Assembly (NCBI GenBank): GCA_016715405.1 | Contig: JADKAE010000005.1 | Span: 62,001 to 126,000 of the forward strand | Direction of reading: 5' to 3' | Source: Saprospiraceae bacterium | Lineage (GTDB): Bacteria; Bacteroidota; Bacteroidia; Chitinophagales; Saprospiraceae | Length of the DNA: 64,000 nucleotides | In this document: piece by piece, positions 26,420-35,913 of the stretch | How positions within the stretch are numbered: position 1 is the first letter of the stretch | Layout of the letters: each line of letters starts with the position of its first letter | Notes under the pieces: generated by a model | Databases searched by the model: none | What the model saw: the letters and a program-made list of their open reading frames with translations, nothing else | Told to the model about the DNA's origin: nothing | Made by a program: the position numbers and the translations under genes

Positions 26420-29202
26420 ATGAAAAGAATTATACCCATTATCCTGCTGTTGACGACCGCCTTTATTGCGCAACTTTCTGCGCAAACCCCAACCCTACCC
26501 CACCACCGCACGCTGGACGAGTTGGAGCGAATGCCTTCCTATATAGCCGGACATACGGAATCCGCCAAAAACCTCGCTGAGCCGCCTCCTGGCCCGGTGC
26601 GCACCATGGGAGAATGGGAAGAAATACAGGCGCTCATCATCACCTGGCGCAGCTACCCCGCTATCCTCACCGAAATCGTGCGCCACGCCGTCAATGAATG
26701 CAAGGTGTTCATCATATCCCAAAATCCCGCCCAGGTAGAAGGCGCGCTGACCTTGTCGAATATCCCGCTCGACAGCGTGGTGTTCGTCCAGGCGCCCAGC
26801 AATTCCGTGTGGGTGCGCGATTACGGCCCCTGGGCGGTTTATATGAACGACACCGACAGCCTGGCCATCGCCGATTGGATCTACAACCGGCCCCGGCCCC
26901 TCGACGACGCCGTGCCGGCAGCCATAGCCCAACACCTCAACCTGCCCATCTACGAAGCCACCGCCCCACCCTTCGCCTTGGTGCATACCGGCGGCAACCA
27001 CCTGGTGGACGGCATGGGCACCGCTTTTTCCTCCGACCTCCTGCTGGAGGAAAATTCCGGCCAATCGGAGCGCTATATCGATTCTGTAGCCCATACTTTT
27101 TTGGGTGTTGACCAATACGTCAAATTGCGCAAGCTGCCCTACGATGGCATCCACCACCTCGATATGCATATGCGGGTGATTGACGAGGAGACCATCCTCA
27201 TGGGCCAATACCCCGAAGGCGTAGCCGACGGCCCCCAGATCGAAGCCAATATCGAATACCTGCGCCGCAATTTTACTACGCCTTTCGGCAATAATTACTG
27301 CATCGAACGCCTGCCGATGCCGCCGGGCACTACCGGAATGTACCCCGATAACGGCGGCGTGTACCGCACGTTTACAAATTCTGTTTTTGTTAATAAAACG
27401 ATTATCGTACCCATCTACGACCCCAATACGATACGGTGGCGCTGCGCATTTACCGCGAAAACCTGCCCGGTTACAACGTGCAAGGCATCGACTGCGACGG
27501 CATGATCTCTGCACTTGGCGCTATTCACTGTATCACCAAACTGGTAGGCGTAAACGACCCACTGTGGATTGCCCACCCGCGATTGCGCGATACGTACGTC
27601 ACCGACGGCGAATACCCTGTACAAGCCATTATCAAACACCGCAGCGGCATCGCCTCCGCCACGCTGTATTACCGCACAGCGGAAGACGAACCCTATATCG
27701 GCGTACCGATGATTTTGTCGGCAGAAGCAGATACCTATACGGCGGCCATTCCCGCCCAGGCCGCAGGTACCACTGTTCATTATTACATCGAAGCCACGGC
27801 CGTATCGGGCAAGGTGCAACGCCGCCCCATCGTAGCGCCTGAGGGTTATTTTCCTTTTGAAGTAAAAGCTTTTATCGAAGCGCCGGTGGCTGCCGCATTG
27901 TACCCACAGGGCGTTTTTTGCCCCGAGGGCGCCGTTCAATTCCGCGACGACAGCCGGCACGGCGTGACCAGTTATCAATGGCTTTTCCCCGGTGGACAGC
28001 CTGCCGAATCTGACGAAGCCAACCCGGCAGTGACCTATGCCAATCCGGGCGCCTATACCGCCACGCTGATCACCCAAAACCCCGCAGGCACCGATACGGC
28101 TACTTTTGAGGTGGTAGTGGCCGAACCCGTATTGCCTTATGAAGAAACCTTCAGCTCTGCCCCCACACCCTGGACCGTCGACAACCCCGACGGCGACGGG
28201 GCCGCCTGGGCCCTCAGCGACGAAGGCAACTGCGAAGGCGGCAGCTTTATGATCGACAATTTTAATACAAATACAAGCTTTACCCGCGATTATTTCCGCA
28301 CCACTTTCGACCTGCGGGAGATGGAAACGGCACAATTGCTGTTTGACGTGGCCTACGCGCCCTACGACTCCGATAATTACGACGGACTGCGCGTCAACGT
28401 GCGGCGCTGCGACGGCTCGCACAAAGCCCTGTACAACAAATCCAACATGGACCTGGCCACCGTGCCCACGCCCGTCAGCTCGGCATTTAGTCCATCGGGA
28501 TGCGGCCAGTGGCGGCAGGAGCAGGTCGACTTGTCGGATTTTATCGGCGAAATAATTACCATCGAATTCGAAAACATCGGCGGCTACGGCAACCGTTTGT
28601 TTGTCGACAATATCGAACTCAGCGGCGAAGCCGTGCCCAACATAGCCCCCGAGGTGGCAGTGACCAACCCGCTCGACGGCGCCGTATTCGAAGTATCGGA
28701 ATTGCCCGTCCTGACACTGCAAGCTGCCGCCGCCGACCCCGACGGCGAGGTCACCGGCGTGGCCTTCTGGGTCAACGGCGTTGAAGTCGGCACGGATAAC
28801 GAAGCACCCTACGAATGGACCTACAGCGTGCCTTCCTACGGCGTATTCCACATCGAAGCCCGCGCCACCGACAACGACGGCGCTCAAAGCATTTCGGCCA
28901 CCGTGCAGATCACCGTCAACCAGGTATCGGGCATAGACAATCCCGCCGGACAAATGCCGCTGACCGTCTACCCCAACCCGACCGGCGGCGAGTTGTCGCT
29001 GCGTTTTTCGGCGCCCGAAGCCGGCACAGCGCAGTGTTCCCTCTACGATGCGTTGGGCCGTATAGTTTATACAACCGAACTATCGCTCAGCGCCGGCGAG
29101 CAAATCCACCGTATCGACACGGGGTCATTGCCCACCGGATGCTACTGGCTGAGCTTGCAAAGCGGCACGCAGCAGGCGGGGGTGAAGGTGGTGAAGCGGT
29201 AG
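26420..29202 (+). CDS. Secreted peptidylarginine deiminase with PKD, Ig-like and T9SS domains, frameshifted
   Basis: About 927 residues when corrected. Signal peptide MKRIIPIILLLTTAFIAQLS. Residues about 45-380 are an agmatine deiminase/PAD_porph domain close in sequence to Porphyromonas gingivalis PPAD (shared WIYNRPRP, TGGN). The PPAD catalytic residues have counterparts here: Asp134, His246, Asp248, Asn320 and Cys371. Then a stalk domain, a PKD domain (SYQWLFPGGQPA), a jelly-roll-like region, an Ig-like domain (PEVAVTNPLDGAVF) and a type A sorting domain (LTVYPNPTGGELSLRF). The C-run 27421-27424 is one base short. It likely converts peptidyl-arginine to citrulline, or free agmatine to carbamoylputrescine, outside the cell. 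Confidence 0.88.
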
Positions 29203-29240
29203 GTCGGCAGTCAGCACTCAGGTCTTAGCGGTCGGCTGAT

Positions 29241-29507
29241 TTGATCTGGCTGCTGAGTGTAGACCAGACTGAACTTCAAAAATTCGTAGGCGCACTTGCA
29301 GGACAAGGTGCCAAAAAAGGAATTTTCATAACGACTTCTAATTTTACAAGGGAAGCATTGGAATATACTCCGAGAAATGAAACAAAAATTGTACTTATTG
29401 ACGGTGAGCAGTTGGCTCAATTAATGATTGACTACAATCTTGGTTGCACACCACAACAGACATATGAACTTAAAAAAATTGACAGCGACTATTTTGGCGA
29501 AGAATAA
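29241..29507 (+). pseudogene. Remnant of an Mrr-type restriction endonuclease (C-terminal end only)
   Basis: The open frame encodes the end of an Mrr-family type IV/II restriction enzyme: LQKFVGALAGQGAKKGIFIT, FTREALEY, KIVLIDGEQLAQLMIDYNLG and the terminal DSDYFGEE. The upstream part with the catalytic Asp and Glu-x-Lys is missing, replaced by a word repeat and the end of the deiminase gene. Homology begins near 29260, so the nominal start is not a real one. From here base composition drops sharply in GC, marking the start of a foreign patch. Confidence 0.8.
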
Positions 29508-29518
29508 TTAATTAAGCA

Positions 29519-29830
29519 ATGGCTAATCGTTGGGGCATACCGAAAGAAGTAGAAGACTTAGTAAAGAAAAGAGATTTATATTGTGTTTACTGTGGAGTTT
29601 TATTCACTAATTCTGTAATTAATCATAAGACAAGACCAACATGGGAACACATAGTAAACGACATAAGAATTAATGGAATTGAAAACATTGCACTTTGCTG
29701 TGGTTCTTGTAATGCAAGTAAGGGGACAAAACTATTATCGGTTTGGTTAACCAGTAATTATTGTACGACAAAAGGAATCACAAAAGACAATGTTGCGACA
29801 GTTGTAAAAGAATTTCTCAACAGACAATAA
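29519..29830 (+). CDS. HNH endonuclease-like protein
   Basis: 103 residues. CVYCG near residue 21 and CCGSCNASKG near residue 60 form the paired-cysteine zinc site. WEHIVNDIRINGIENIALCC holds the central His-Asn of the HNH motif. There are no extra domains. It starts 11 bp after the Mrr remnant and shares its AT-rich composition, so both probably arrived together. It may be a restriction-linked nuclease or a solitary homing-type enzyme. Confidence 0.82.
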   Translation: MANRWGIPKEVEDLVKKRDLYCVYCGVLFTNSVINHKTRPTWEHIVNDIRINGIENIALCCGSCNASKGTKLLSVWLTSNYCTTKGITKDNVATVVKEFLNRQ

Positions 29831-29855
29831 AGCCGACCGCATAACACGGATTTTT

Positions 29856-29950
29856 CGTTAGTGGGCGAACAGTGTGAATAGAAACATTTGAGCAATTAAT
29901 AAACGTTGGTGCTAGCAGACACAGTTTACGGTTTCAAAAAACCACTAACG
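29856..29950. repeat. Inverted repeat CGTTAGTGG/CCACTAACG in a cassette-like spacer
   Basis: CGTTAGTGG at 29856-29864 and CCACTAACG at 29942-29950 bracket a spacer without a gene, between the HNH and YiiX-like genes. The TAACACGG...GTTAGTGGG context recalls gene-cassette junctions seen around small accessory genes in Bacteroidota. It lacks the full core-site arrangement of an integron attC. Confidence 0.45.
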
Positions 29951-30008
29951 CCAAGCCCAAAAACCATTACCTACAAGCCTAACAGAAGACACACAACGAC
30001 AAACGACA

Positions 30009-30689
30009 ATGAAAATAGCAATAATCCTACTTGGACTTTTATTACCGATAATTTTCGGTGGACTTTACGCTAAACGAAATTTTTACAACCCGAAACATCG
30101 ACTTGAAAAAGCACAAACAGAAGTTAAACAACTTGCCGACCAAAACGAAATACAAAATGGCGACCTGATTTTCCAAACTTCGTTATCAGGACAAAGCAAG
30201 GCGATTCAACTTGCAACAAAATCAAAATATTCTCATTGCGGACTTATTTACAAAGACGGCAACGACTTTTTTGTTTTTGAGGCAGTTCAACCTGTTAAGC
30301 GGACACCGCTTGACAAATGGATTGCGCGTGGACAGGACGGCAATTATGTAATCAAGCGACTTAAAAACGCCTACCAGGTTTTAACTTCTGCAACACTTAT
30401 AAAAATGAAACAGGTTGGCGACAAATTCAACGGCAAAAACTATGACCTGACTTTTGAGTGGTCGGACGATAAAATTTATTGTTCAGAACTCATTTGGAAA
30501 GTTTATCAACGTGCGACAGGTATTGAAATTGGCAAACTTGAAAGACTTAGCGACTTTGACCTGACAAATGAAGCGGTTAAGAAAAAAATGAAAGCGCGTT
30601 ACGGGGACAAAATTCCAATGGACGAAATAGTAATTTCACCAGCAGCAATTTTTGACAGCAACCTTTTGGCAACTATAAAATCAAATTAA
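30009..30689 (+). CDS. YiiX/YebB-like permuted NlpC/P60 hydrolase
   Basis: 226 residues with an N-terminal membrane anchor or signal (IILLGLLLPIIFGGLYAKR). GDLIFQTS and KYSHCGLIYKDG hold the catalytic His, and IYCSELIWKVYQRATG the catalytic Cys, in the circularly permuted order of YiiX-type papain-like enzymes. Relatives act on cell-wall peptides or lipids. It is AT-rich like the HNH gene and was probably acquired horizontally. Start at ATG 30009. Confidence 0.82.
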   Translation: MKIAIILLGLLLPIIFGGLYAKRNFYNPKHRLEKAQTEVKQLADQNEIQNGDLIFQTSLSGQSKAIQLATKSKYSHCGLIYKDGNDFFVFEAVQPVKRTPLDKWIARGQDGNYVIKRLKNAYQVLTSATLIKMKQVGDKFNGKNYDLTFEWSDDKIYCSELIWKVYQRATGIEIGKLERLSDFDLTNEAVKKKMKARYGDKIPMDEIVISPAAIFDSNLLATIKSN

Positions 30690-30823
30690 TGACAACAACG
30701 GACGATAAAACGCCAGCAGGTAACAGCACATTTGCAATAAGCAGGGTTTTCCCTGTTGGGCTGGACAAGTAAGTGAATACTACAACTCTTGACAATCCGC
30801 GATCATCATATCTCAATCAATAA

Positions 30824-31318
30824 ATGTATAAACCAAACTTAATACTATCAGCCAGTATAATTACGACTGCACTGGCCATCACCTCCTGCCAAAACCCCGC
30901 TGCACGGCAGGAAAGCCCCCTTTCGGCCATGAAATGGCTAATCGGCTCCTGGAAGTTCACCTCTGAAGAAGGTGTAATATTCGAAAACTGGCGTTTGGCG
31001 GCCGATACTTTACTCAGCGGGGAAAGCGGCTTTTTCAGCGGACAGGATACTATTGTCAACGAGCATATTTCGTTGGTAAAAAGAGGGGATGACATTTTTT
31101 ACATTCCCATTGTATACGGTCAAAACGAAGATAAACCCACCTTATTCAAATTGACCTCAAACAAAAATAACGTGCTCATTTTTGAAAATCCGCAACACGA
31201 TTTCCCAAAAAAGATAAGCTACGCCCTCATTACGCCCGATTCAATGGTCGCAGAGATCTCCGGCGAAATGGAGGGTATGATGGAGCGGCAGCAGTATTTG
31301 TACGCTCGGATAAAGTAG
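30824..31318 (+). CDS. DUF6265 family lipoprotein
   Basis: 164 residues with lipobox ITSC (MYKPNLILSASIITTALAIT). The mature part has the DUF6265 pattern: MKWLIGSWKFTSEEGVIFENW near the start and FENPQHDFPKKISYALI near residue 125. It is predicted to be a small lipocalin-like barrel on the outer membrane. Function is unknown. It is the first gene after the AT-rich patch, and a nested inverted repeat follows it. Confidence 0.75.
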   Translation: MYKPNLILSASIITTALAITSCQNPAARQESPLSAMKWLIGSWKFTSEEGVIFENWRLAADTLLSGESGFFSGQDTIVNEHISLVKRGDDIFYIPIVYGQNEDKPTLFKLTSNKNNVLIFENPQHDFPKKISYALITPDSMVAEISGEMEGMMERQQYLYARIK

Positions 31319-31344
31319 TGGTTGGCAGTCGGCCAACAGGTCTT

Positions 31345-31435
31345 CAATGCCATTAAGTTAAGCTTATCATGTTTACTAAACTTCCGAAAGTTTAGTAAAC
31401 ATGCACCTCCCTTGAAGCTTAACTTAATGGCATTG
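31345..31435. repeat. Nested inverted repeats between DUF6265 and site-2 protease genes
   Basis: The outer arms are a perfect 21-bp inverted repeat beginning CAATGCCATTAAGTTAAGCT (31345-31365) and ending at 31435. They enclose a TTTACTAAACTT palindrome (31368-31403). Words of the GCAGTCGG/CTGCTGA type flank it on both sides. The right outer arm includes the stop codon of the site-2 protease gene. Confidence 0.85.
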
Positions 31436-32545
31436 ACTGCTGAGACCGGACTGCTGATTGCTGACTCCCTTTCATCGCCTCCTGCACCATCAGCAATTCC
31501 ATAATATTTTCCTGGTTGACGACGCCTACCAGTTCCTCGTTTTCGTAGACGGGGCTGATGGCGATGCCGGCTTTGGCCATCTGCTCGAAAGCGTCTTTCA
31601 GGCTCATATCAAGACTCAGCTGAACAACCACCGTTTTGGCAATACGGCCTACAGTGGTATCTGTTTTGGATTCCTGCAAACCCCTGATAATATCTTCGCG
31701 GGTGAGCACACCCACGATACGGTTGTCTTCTTCTACCAAAAACTCCTTCTCCTGGCCGTTGAGCAATAGCGCCACGGCCTTGTCGAGGTGATCCCAGACG
31801 TGCAGGGTAGTAAACTGGCGCATCAGCACGTCGGCTACGCGGTAGCGCGACAACACGGCCTGGGTGGATTCGTAACTGGCTTCGTTGCCCGCGCCGAGGA
31901 AAATAAAAATGCCGATAAACACCAGCCAGACGTTGTAAAAAGGCCGAATCCGATGAAACCAATGCCCAGAATCTGCCCCAACTTGGCGGCAATATTCGTG
32001 GCCTTCACTTTGTCGTAGCGCATGGCCAGCAGGGCGCGCAGCACGCGGCCGCCGTCCATGGGAAAGGCGGGTATCATATTAAAAATCACCAGCCACAAAT
32101 TGACCACAAAGAGGTTAAACATAAAATTGCCGGTATTGATGGCGCCGCTGGGGTCGGCGGGCAGTTGCATTTTGCCCTGCGCAAACAAAATCGCGCCGAT
32201 GATCGCCGCGATGACCACATTAACTGCCGGTCCGGCCAGCGCCACCCACAACTCCTGGATGGGTTTTTCGGGCATCTTCTCCATATTGGCTACTCCGCCG
32301 ATGGGCAGCAATACGATATTTTTGGTTTTCACGCCGTAGCGCCTGCCGGTGAGGGCGTGGCCGAATTCGTGCAAGACCACGCACACAAAAAGCGACAGCA
32401 CAAACCAGATACTCCATAGGCTTTCGGCGAGGCTGCGGCCGGCGCCGAGGTTGGTGAGCAAAATCCAGGTGATGAGCAATACGAATGTCCAGTGAACAAA
32501 AACATCGATGCCGGCGAAGCGGGCTATGCGGAGTGACCATTTCAT
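31419..32545 (-). CDS. Site-2 protease family (M50) metalloprotease with CBS pair, frameshifted
   Basis: About 375 residues when corrected, start ATG 32545. Intramembrane zinc protease: VVLHEFGHAL (HExxH) in the second membrane helix and NMIPAFPMDGGRVLRAL (third ligand). Two C-terminal CBS domains (VADVLMRQFTTLHVWDHLDK and VGRIAKTVVVQLSLDM) would sense nucleotides. The A-run 31937-31941 is one base short, splitting GFGLF from YNVWLVFIGIF. The final GSQQSAVRSQQSMPLS is encoded by a word repeat and looks like a recent extension of the C-terminus. It probably cleaves membrane-bound anti-sigma or signal proteins. Confidence 0.88.
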
Positions 32546-32610
32546 GATAAATATTTTTTTAACGCGAAGGGCGCGAAGGTTTCGCAAGGTGCGCTAAAGT
32601 TCTTTACACT

Positions 32611-32618
32611 ACCTTTGC
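32611..32618 (+). promoter_or_regulatory. -7 box TACCTTTG of the MFS gene
   Basis: Exact TAnnTTTG match 28 bp before the ATG at 32647. It lies between divergent genes. Confidence 0.6.
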
Positions 32619-32646
32619 GTCGGATAATCAAAAATACGCTTTTACC

Positions 32647-33939
32647 ATGACGCCTCCTGCCATGCCGGGCAATAATTCCAGAATGTTGCCCATATTTCTG
32701 ACCGTCTTCATCGACATGCTCGGCATCGGGATTATTATCCCCGTCATTCCGGTTTTGTTTTTTGATACTTCTACTTCTTTTTTCGACCCTTCGGTAAGCG
32801 AAGCGCGCCGCTCGATACTTTACGGGCTGCTACTAGCGGCCTATCCGTTTATGCAATTTTTCGGCGCTCCCCTGCTGGGCTCGCTTTCCGACCGCTATGG
32901 GCGCAAGCCGGTGCTGGTGATTTCCCTATTCGGCACCATGGTGGGTTACCTGTTGTTTGCCACCGCCATTTACAATCAAAATATATGGCTCCTGTACCTG
33001 AGCCGCATGCTGCCCGGCTTCACCGGCGGCAATATATCGGTGATCCTGTCCTCCATTGCCGATGTAAGCGACGAAAAGTCGCGCACCAAAAACTTCGGAC
33101 TGGTGGGCATGGCCTTCGGGCTGGGTTTCATCCTGGGGCCTTTTCTGGGTGGCGTGTTGGCCGACGACGCCGTATTGCCCTGGTTTGATCACGCCACCCC
33201 CTTCTGGTTTACGGCAGGGCTCACCTTGCTCAATATCGCGTTTGTGTATTTCAAATTTGGCGAAACCCTCCGCCAACGCCGCGAATCGCGCATGAGCCTT
33301 CTCACCGGCTTTAGAAACGTGGCAAAATCTTTTTCCATACCCAACCTTAGGGTCATCTTTAGCGTTGTATTGTTGCTTTCGTTAGGATTCTCTTTCTTCA
33401 CCCAATTTTTTTCGGTATACCTGATCCAAAAATTTCAGTTTACCGAACTCAAAATCGGCCAACTATACGCCTGGATAGGCATCTGGCTGGCTATCACCCA
33501 AGGCTTGACCGTGAGATTACTCGCGCGCCGCTTTCATTCTGCGCAATTGCTCAACGTGAGCATTCTCGGAATGAGCCTCGCGCTGGGGCTTCTTTTGGTA
33601 CCCGACAAAGCCGTCTGGTTTTACCTGATCAACCCCCTTATCGCTACCTTCCAGGGTATCACCTCGCCGAATATGACGTCGGTGATCTCGATGCAGGCAG
33701 GCAGCGAGCGACAAGGCGAAATACTGGGCATTAACCAGTCGATGCAATCGCTGGGCCAAATCATACCCCCGCTGATCGCCGGCTATATCAACGCTATCGA
33801 CGTGCGCCTGCCTTTGCTGGCGGCCACTGTATTGACGCTGTTGGGATGGCTGGTCTACGTGGCCGTGTTTCAACGCCGGGGGCGAGGGGCGAGGGGAGAG
33901 GGGAGAGGGGGGAGAGGGGGCGAGGGGCGATCTAATTAA
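32647..33939 (+). CDS. MFS transporter, TCR/Tet-like
   Basis: 430 residues, twelve predicted membrane helices. The MFS motif A GSLSDRYGRKPVL lies between helices 2 and 3. DMLGIGIIIPVIPVL in helix 1 and PGFTGGNISVILSSIADV resemble tetracycline-type drug/proton antiporters. The exported compound is unknown. The C-terminal tail RRGRGARGEGRGGRGGEGR is encoded by a G-rich word repeat (33879-33931), so it was probably added by repeat expansion. Confidence 0.88.
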   Translation: MTPPAMPGNNSRMLPIFLTVFIDMLGIGIIIPVIPVLFFDTSTSFFDPSVSEARRSILYGLLLAAYPFMQFFGAPLLGSLSDRYGRKPVLVISLFGTMVGYLLFATAIYNQNIWLLYLSRMLPGFTGGNISVILSSIADVSDEKSRTKNFGLVGMAFGLGFILGPFLGGVLADDAVLPWFDHATPFWFTAGLTLLNIAFVYFKFGETLRQRRESRMSLLTGFRNVAKSFSIPNLRVIFSVVLLLSLGFSFFTQFFSVYLIQKFQFTELKIGQLYAWIGIWLAITQGLTVRLLARRFHSAQLLNVSILGMSLALGLLLVPDKAVWFYLINPLIATFQGITSPNMTSVISMQAGSERQGEILGINQSMQSLGQIIPPLIAGYINAIDVRLPLLAATVLTLLGWLVYVAVFQRRGRGARGEGRGGRGGEGRSN

Positions 33940-33985
33940 CTAAACCCAATCGCTAAACCCAATCGCTAAACCCAATCGCTAAACC
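33879..33985. repeat. G-rich GGGGCGAGGGGAGA array followed by CTAAACCCAATCG array
   Basis: 33879-33931: degenerate GGGGCGAGGGGAGA words inside the end of the MFS gene. 33935-33983: three or four copies of CTAAACCCAATCG. The first word recurs after the gene at 42453-43490 and the second, inverted, at 13510-13580. A short GTGAG/CTCAC hairpin follows at about 33987-34005. Confidence 0.75.
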
Positions 33986-34024
33986 GTGAGCAGTAAACGC
34001 TCACACTACTAAACATTCAAAAAG

Positions 34025-35689
34025 ATGTTTACACCAAAACTGGTTTCCGTCCTGAAAGAAGGATATAGCTGGAAACAACTGCAGGCCGACCTTACAGCCG
34101 GCACCATCGTAGGCATAGTGGCCTTGCCGCTGGCCATCGCTTTTGCCATCGCCTCGGGGGTTACGCCCGACAAGGGCCTGGTGACCGCCGTTATCGCGGG
34201 TTTTTTAATCTCGGTATTAGGCGGCAGCCGGGTGCAGATCGGGGGGCCGACGGGGGCTTTTGTGCCCATCGTATACGGCATCGTACAGCAATACGGCCTC
34301 GACGGGCTGATTATCTCCACTTTTATGGCGGGCATCATCCTCATTATCATGGGGTTTGCCCGGTTTGGCAGTGTGATCAAATATATCTCGCATTCAGTCA
34401 TCGTGGGTTTTACGAGCGGTATCGCGCTCATCATTTTCTCTTCACAGATTAAAGATTTTTTTGGTTTAAAAATGGACAAAGTGCCCACCCATTTTCACGA
34501 AAAATGGTGGGCTTATTTTTCACATTTTGATTCTATTAATCCCTGGGCGGTGGCCATTGCCGTGGGCACCATCGCCTTATCGCTGCTATTTACCCACTTC
34601 AAAACCAAAATCCCGGGATCGCTATTCGCCATCATACTCAGCACATTGGCGGTGCAATTGTTCAATCTACCCGTAGATACCATTGTCTCGCGTTTTGGCG
34701 ACATCCCCAACTCCATCCCGGCGCCGTCGATACCCGCACTAGATTTTGACACCCTGCAAAACCTGCTCAAACCCGCCCTCACCATTGCCCTGCTCGGCGC
34801 CATCGAAAGCCTGTTATCGGCTGTAGTGGCCGACGCCATGACCGGCAGCAGCCACCGCTCCAATATGGAACTCGTGGCCCAGGGCGTGGGCAATATGGCT
34901 TCTGCTTTGTTTGGCGGCATACCGGCCACCGGCGCCATTGCGCGCACCGCCACCAACATCAAAAACGGCGGTCGCAGTCCCATATCGGGCATGACCCACG
35001 CCGTTGTGTTGCTGCTCATCATGTTGTTTGCGGGGCAATGGGCTAAACTCATTCCATTGTCGTGCCTCGCGGGCATATTGGTCGTAGTCGCCTATAATAT
35101 GAGCGAATGGCACACCTTCAAGGCGCTGCTAAAAGGCAGTCGCTCCGACGTAGCCGTATTGCTCACCACCTTTTTCCTCACCGTCGTATTCGACCTCACC
35201 ATTGCCATCGAAGTGGGCATCATGATGTCGGTATTCCTGTTTATGTATAATATGTCAAAAGTCAGCGGCATCGAGCAAATCACCGGTCCGCAGGTAGAAG
35301 GCAAAGAATCGGACGACCCGTTTGCCATTACCAAATACAAACTCGCCAAAGGCATCGAGGTATTCGAGATCAACGGAGCTTTGTTTTTCGGCATGGCGCA
35401 CAAGTTTAAGGAGACGATGGGCGTAGTAGAGCGAAACCCCAAGGTGCTCATTTTGCGCATGCGCAAAGTCTCGCTGGTAGACGCTTCCGGTATTAATAGT
35501 CTGCGCGAATTCATCAAACGCATGCAACACGCCAAAATCAAGATCGTATTGTCGGGTGTGCAACCCCACGTTCGCGAAGAACTCGACAAATCGGGGCTTA
35601 TAGATATGGTCGGCAGCGAAAACGTATTGCCGCACATCTCCCCTGCCGTCGACCGCGCGCATGCCATTTTGGAAGAGACAGGGAGGTAG
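34025..35689 (+). CDS. SulP family anion transporter with STAS domain
   Basis: 554 residues. The N-terminal about 420 residues are the SulP membrane domain (GTIVGIVALPLAIAFAIASG, GGSRVQIGGPTGAFVPIVYG, GGIPATGAIARTATNIKNGG). The C-terminal STAS domain ends with LVDASGINSLREFIKRMQ. SulP proteins carry sulfate, bicarbonate or other anions. The next gene is a beta-carbonic anhydrase, which favours bicarbonate. No disruption is seen. Confidence 0.93.
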   Translation: MFTPKLVSVLKEGYSWKQLQADLTAGTIVGIVALPLAIAFAIASGVTPDKGLVTAVIAGFLISVLGGSRVQIGGPTGAFVPIVYGIVQQYGLDGLIISTFMAGIILIIMGFARFGSVIKYISHSVIVGFTSGIALIIFSSQIKDFFGLKMDKVPTHFHEKWWAYFSHFDSINPWAVAIAVGTIALSLLFTHFKTKIPGSLFAIILSTLAVQLFNLPVDTIVSRFGDIPNSIPAPSIPALDFDTLQNLLKPALTIALLGAIESLLSAVVADAMTGSSHRSNMELVAQGVGNMASALFGGIPATGAIARTATNIKNGGRSPISGMTHAVVLLLIMLFAGQWAKLIPLSCLAGILVVVAYNMSEWHTFKALLKGSRSDVAVLLTTFFLTVVFDLTIAIEVGIMMSVFLFMYNMSKVSGIEQITGPQVEGKESDDPFAITKYKLAKGIEVFEINGALFFGMAHKFKETMGVVERNPKVLILRMRKVSLVDASGINSLREFIKRMQHAKIKIVLSGVQPHVREELDKSGLIDMVGSENVLPHISPAVDRAHAILEETGR

Positions 35690-35770
35690 AAAGTAGAAGG
35701 TTTTTTAAATAGTAATTATTTAGCAGGTATAACTTAACGCCAAAATAAGCGCAAAGGCCTTTATTGTTGG

Positions 35771-35896
35771 CACCCCCGGCCCCTAAAGGGGAGTCTTCCT
35801 GCTATCAAGAAAACCCCGTTAATCAGAGGGGTTCCCCTTTAGGGGTTAGGGGTTTGGGCTGGCAATTTCCAGATTAGGCTGTTAACCTAAATAACT
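35771..35896 (-). repeat. CCCCTAAAGGGG hairpin element, copy A
   Basis: About 126 bp containing CCCCTAAAGGGGA and TCCCCTTTAGGGG as arms of a hairpin plus a tail ending TTAACCTAAAT. It is a diverged copy, in opposite orientation, of 42139-42262. It fills most of the gap between the SulP and carbonic anhydrase genes. Confidence 0.85.
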
Positions 35897-35913
35897 ACTT
35901 TAAATATTTGAAT

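Noticed and set aside
27415..28953. A 512-codon open frame on the minus strand opposite the deiminase gene
   Set aside because: The plus strand has a clear signal peptide, catalytic motifs and sorting domain. The antisense frame has low-complexity composition typical of a GC-biased shadow.
29856..29950. Integron attC site
   Set aside because: The inverted CGTTAGTGG/CCACTAACG pair lacks the ordered R and L core boxes with the right spacing, and no integron integrase is seen.
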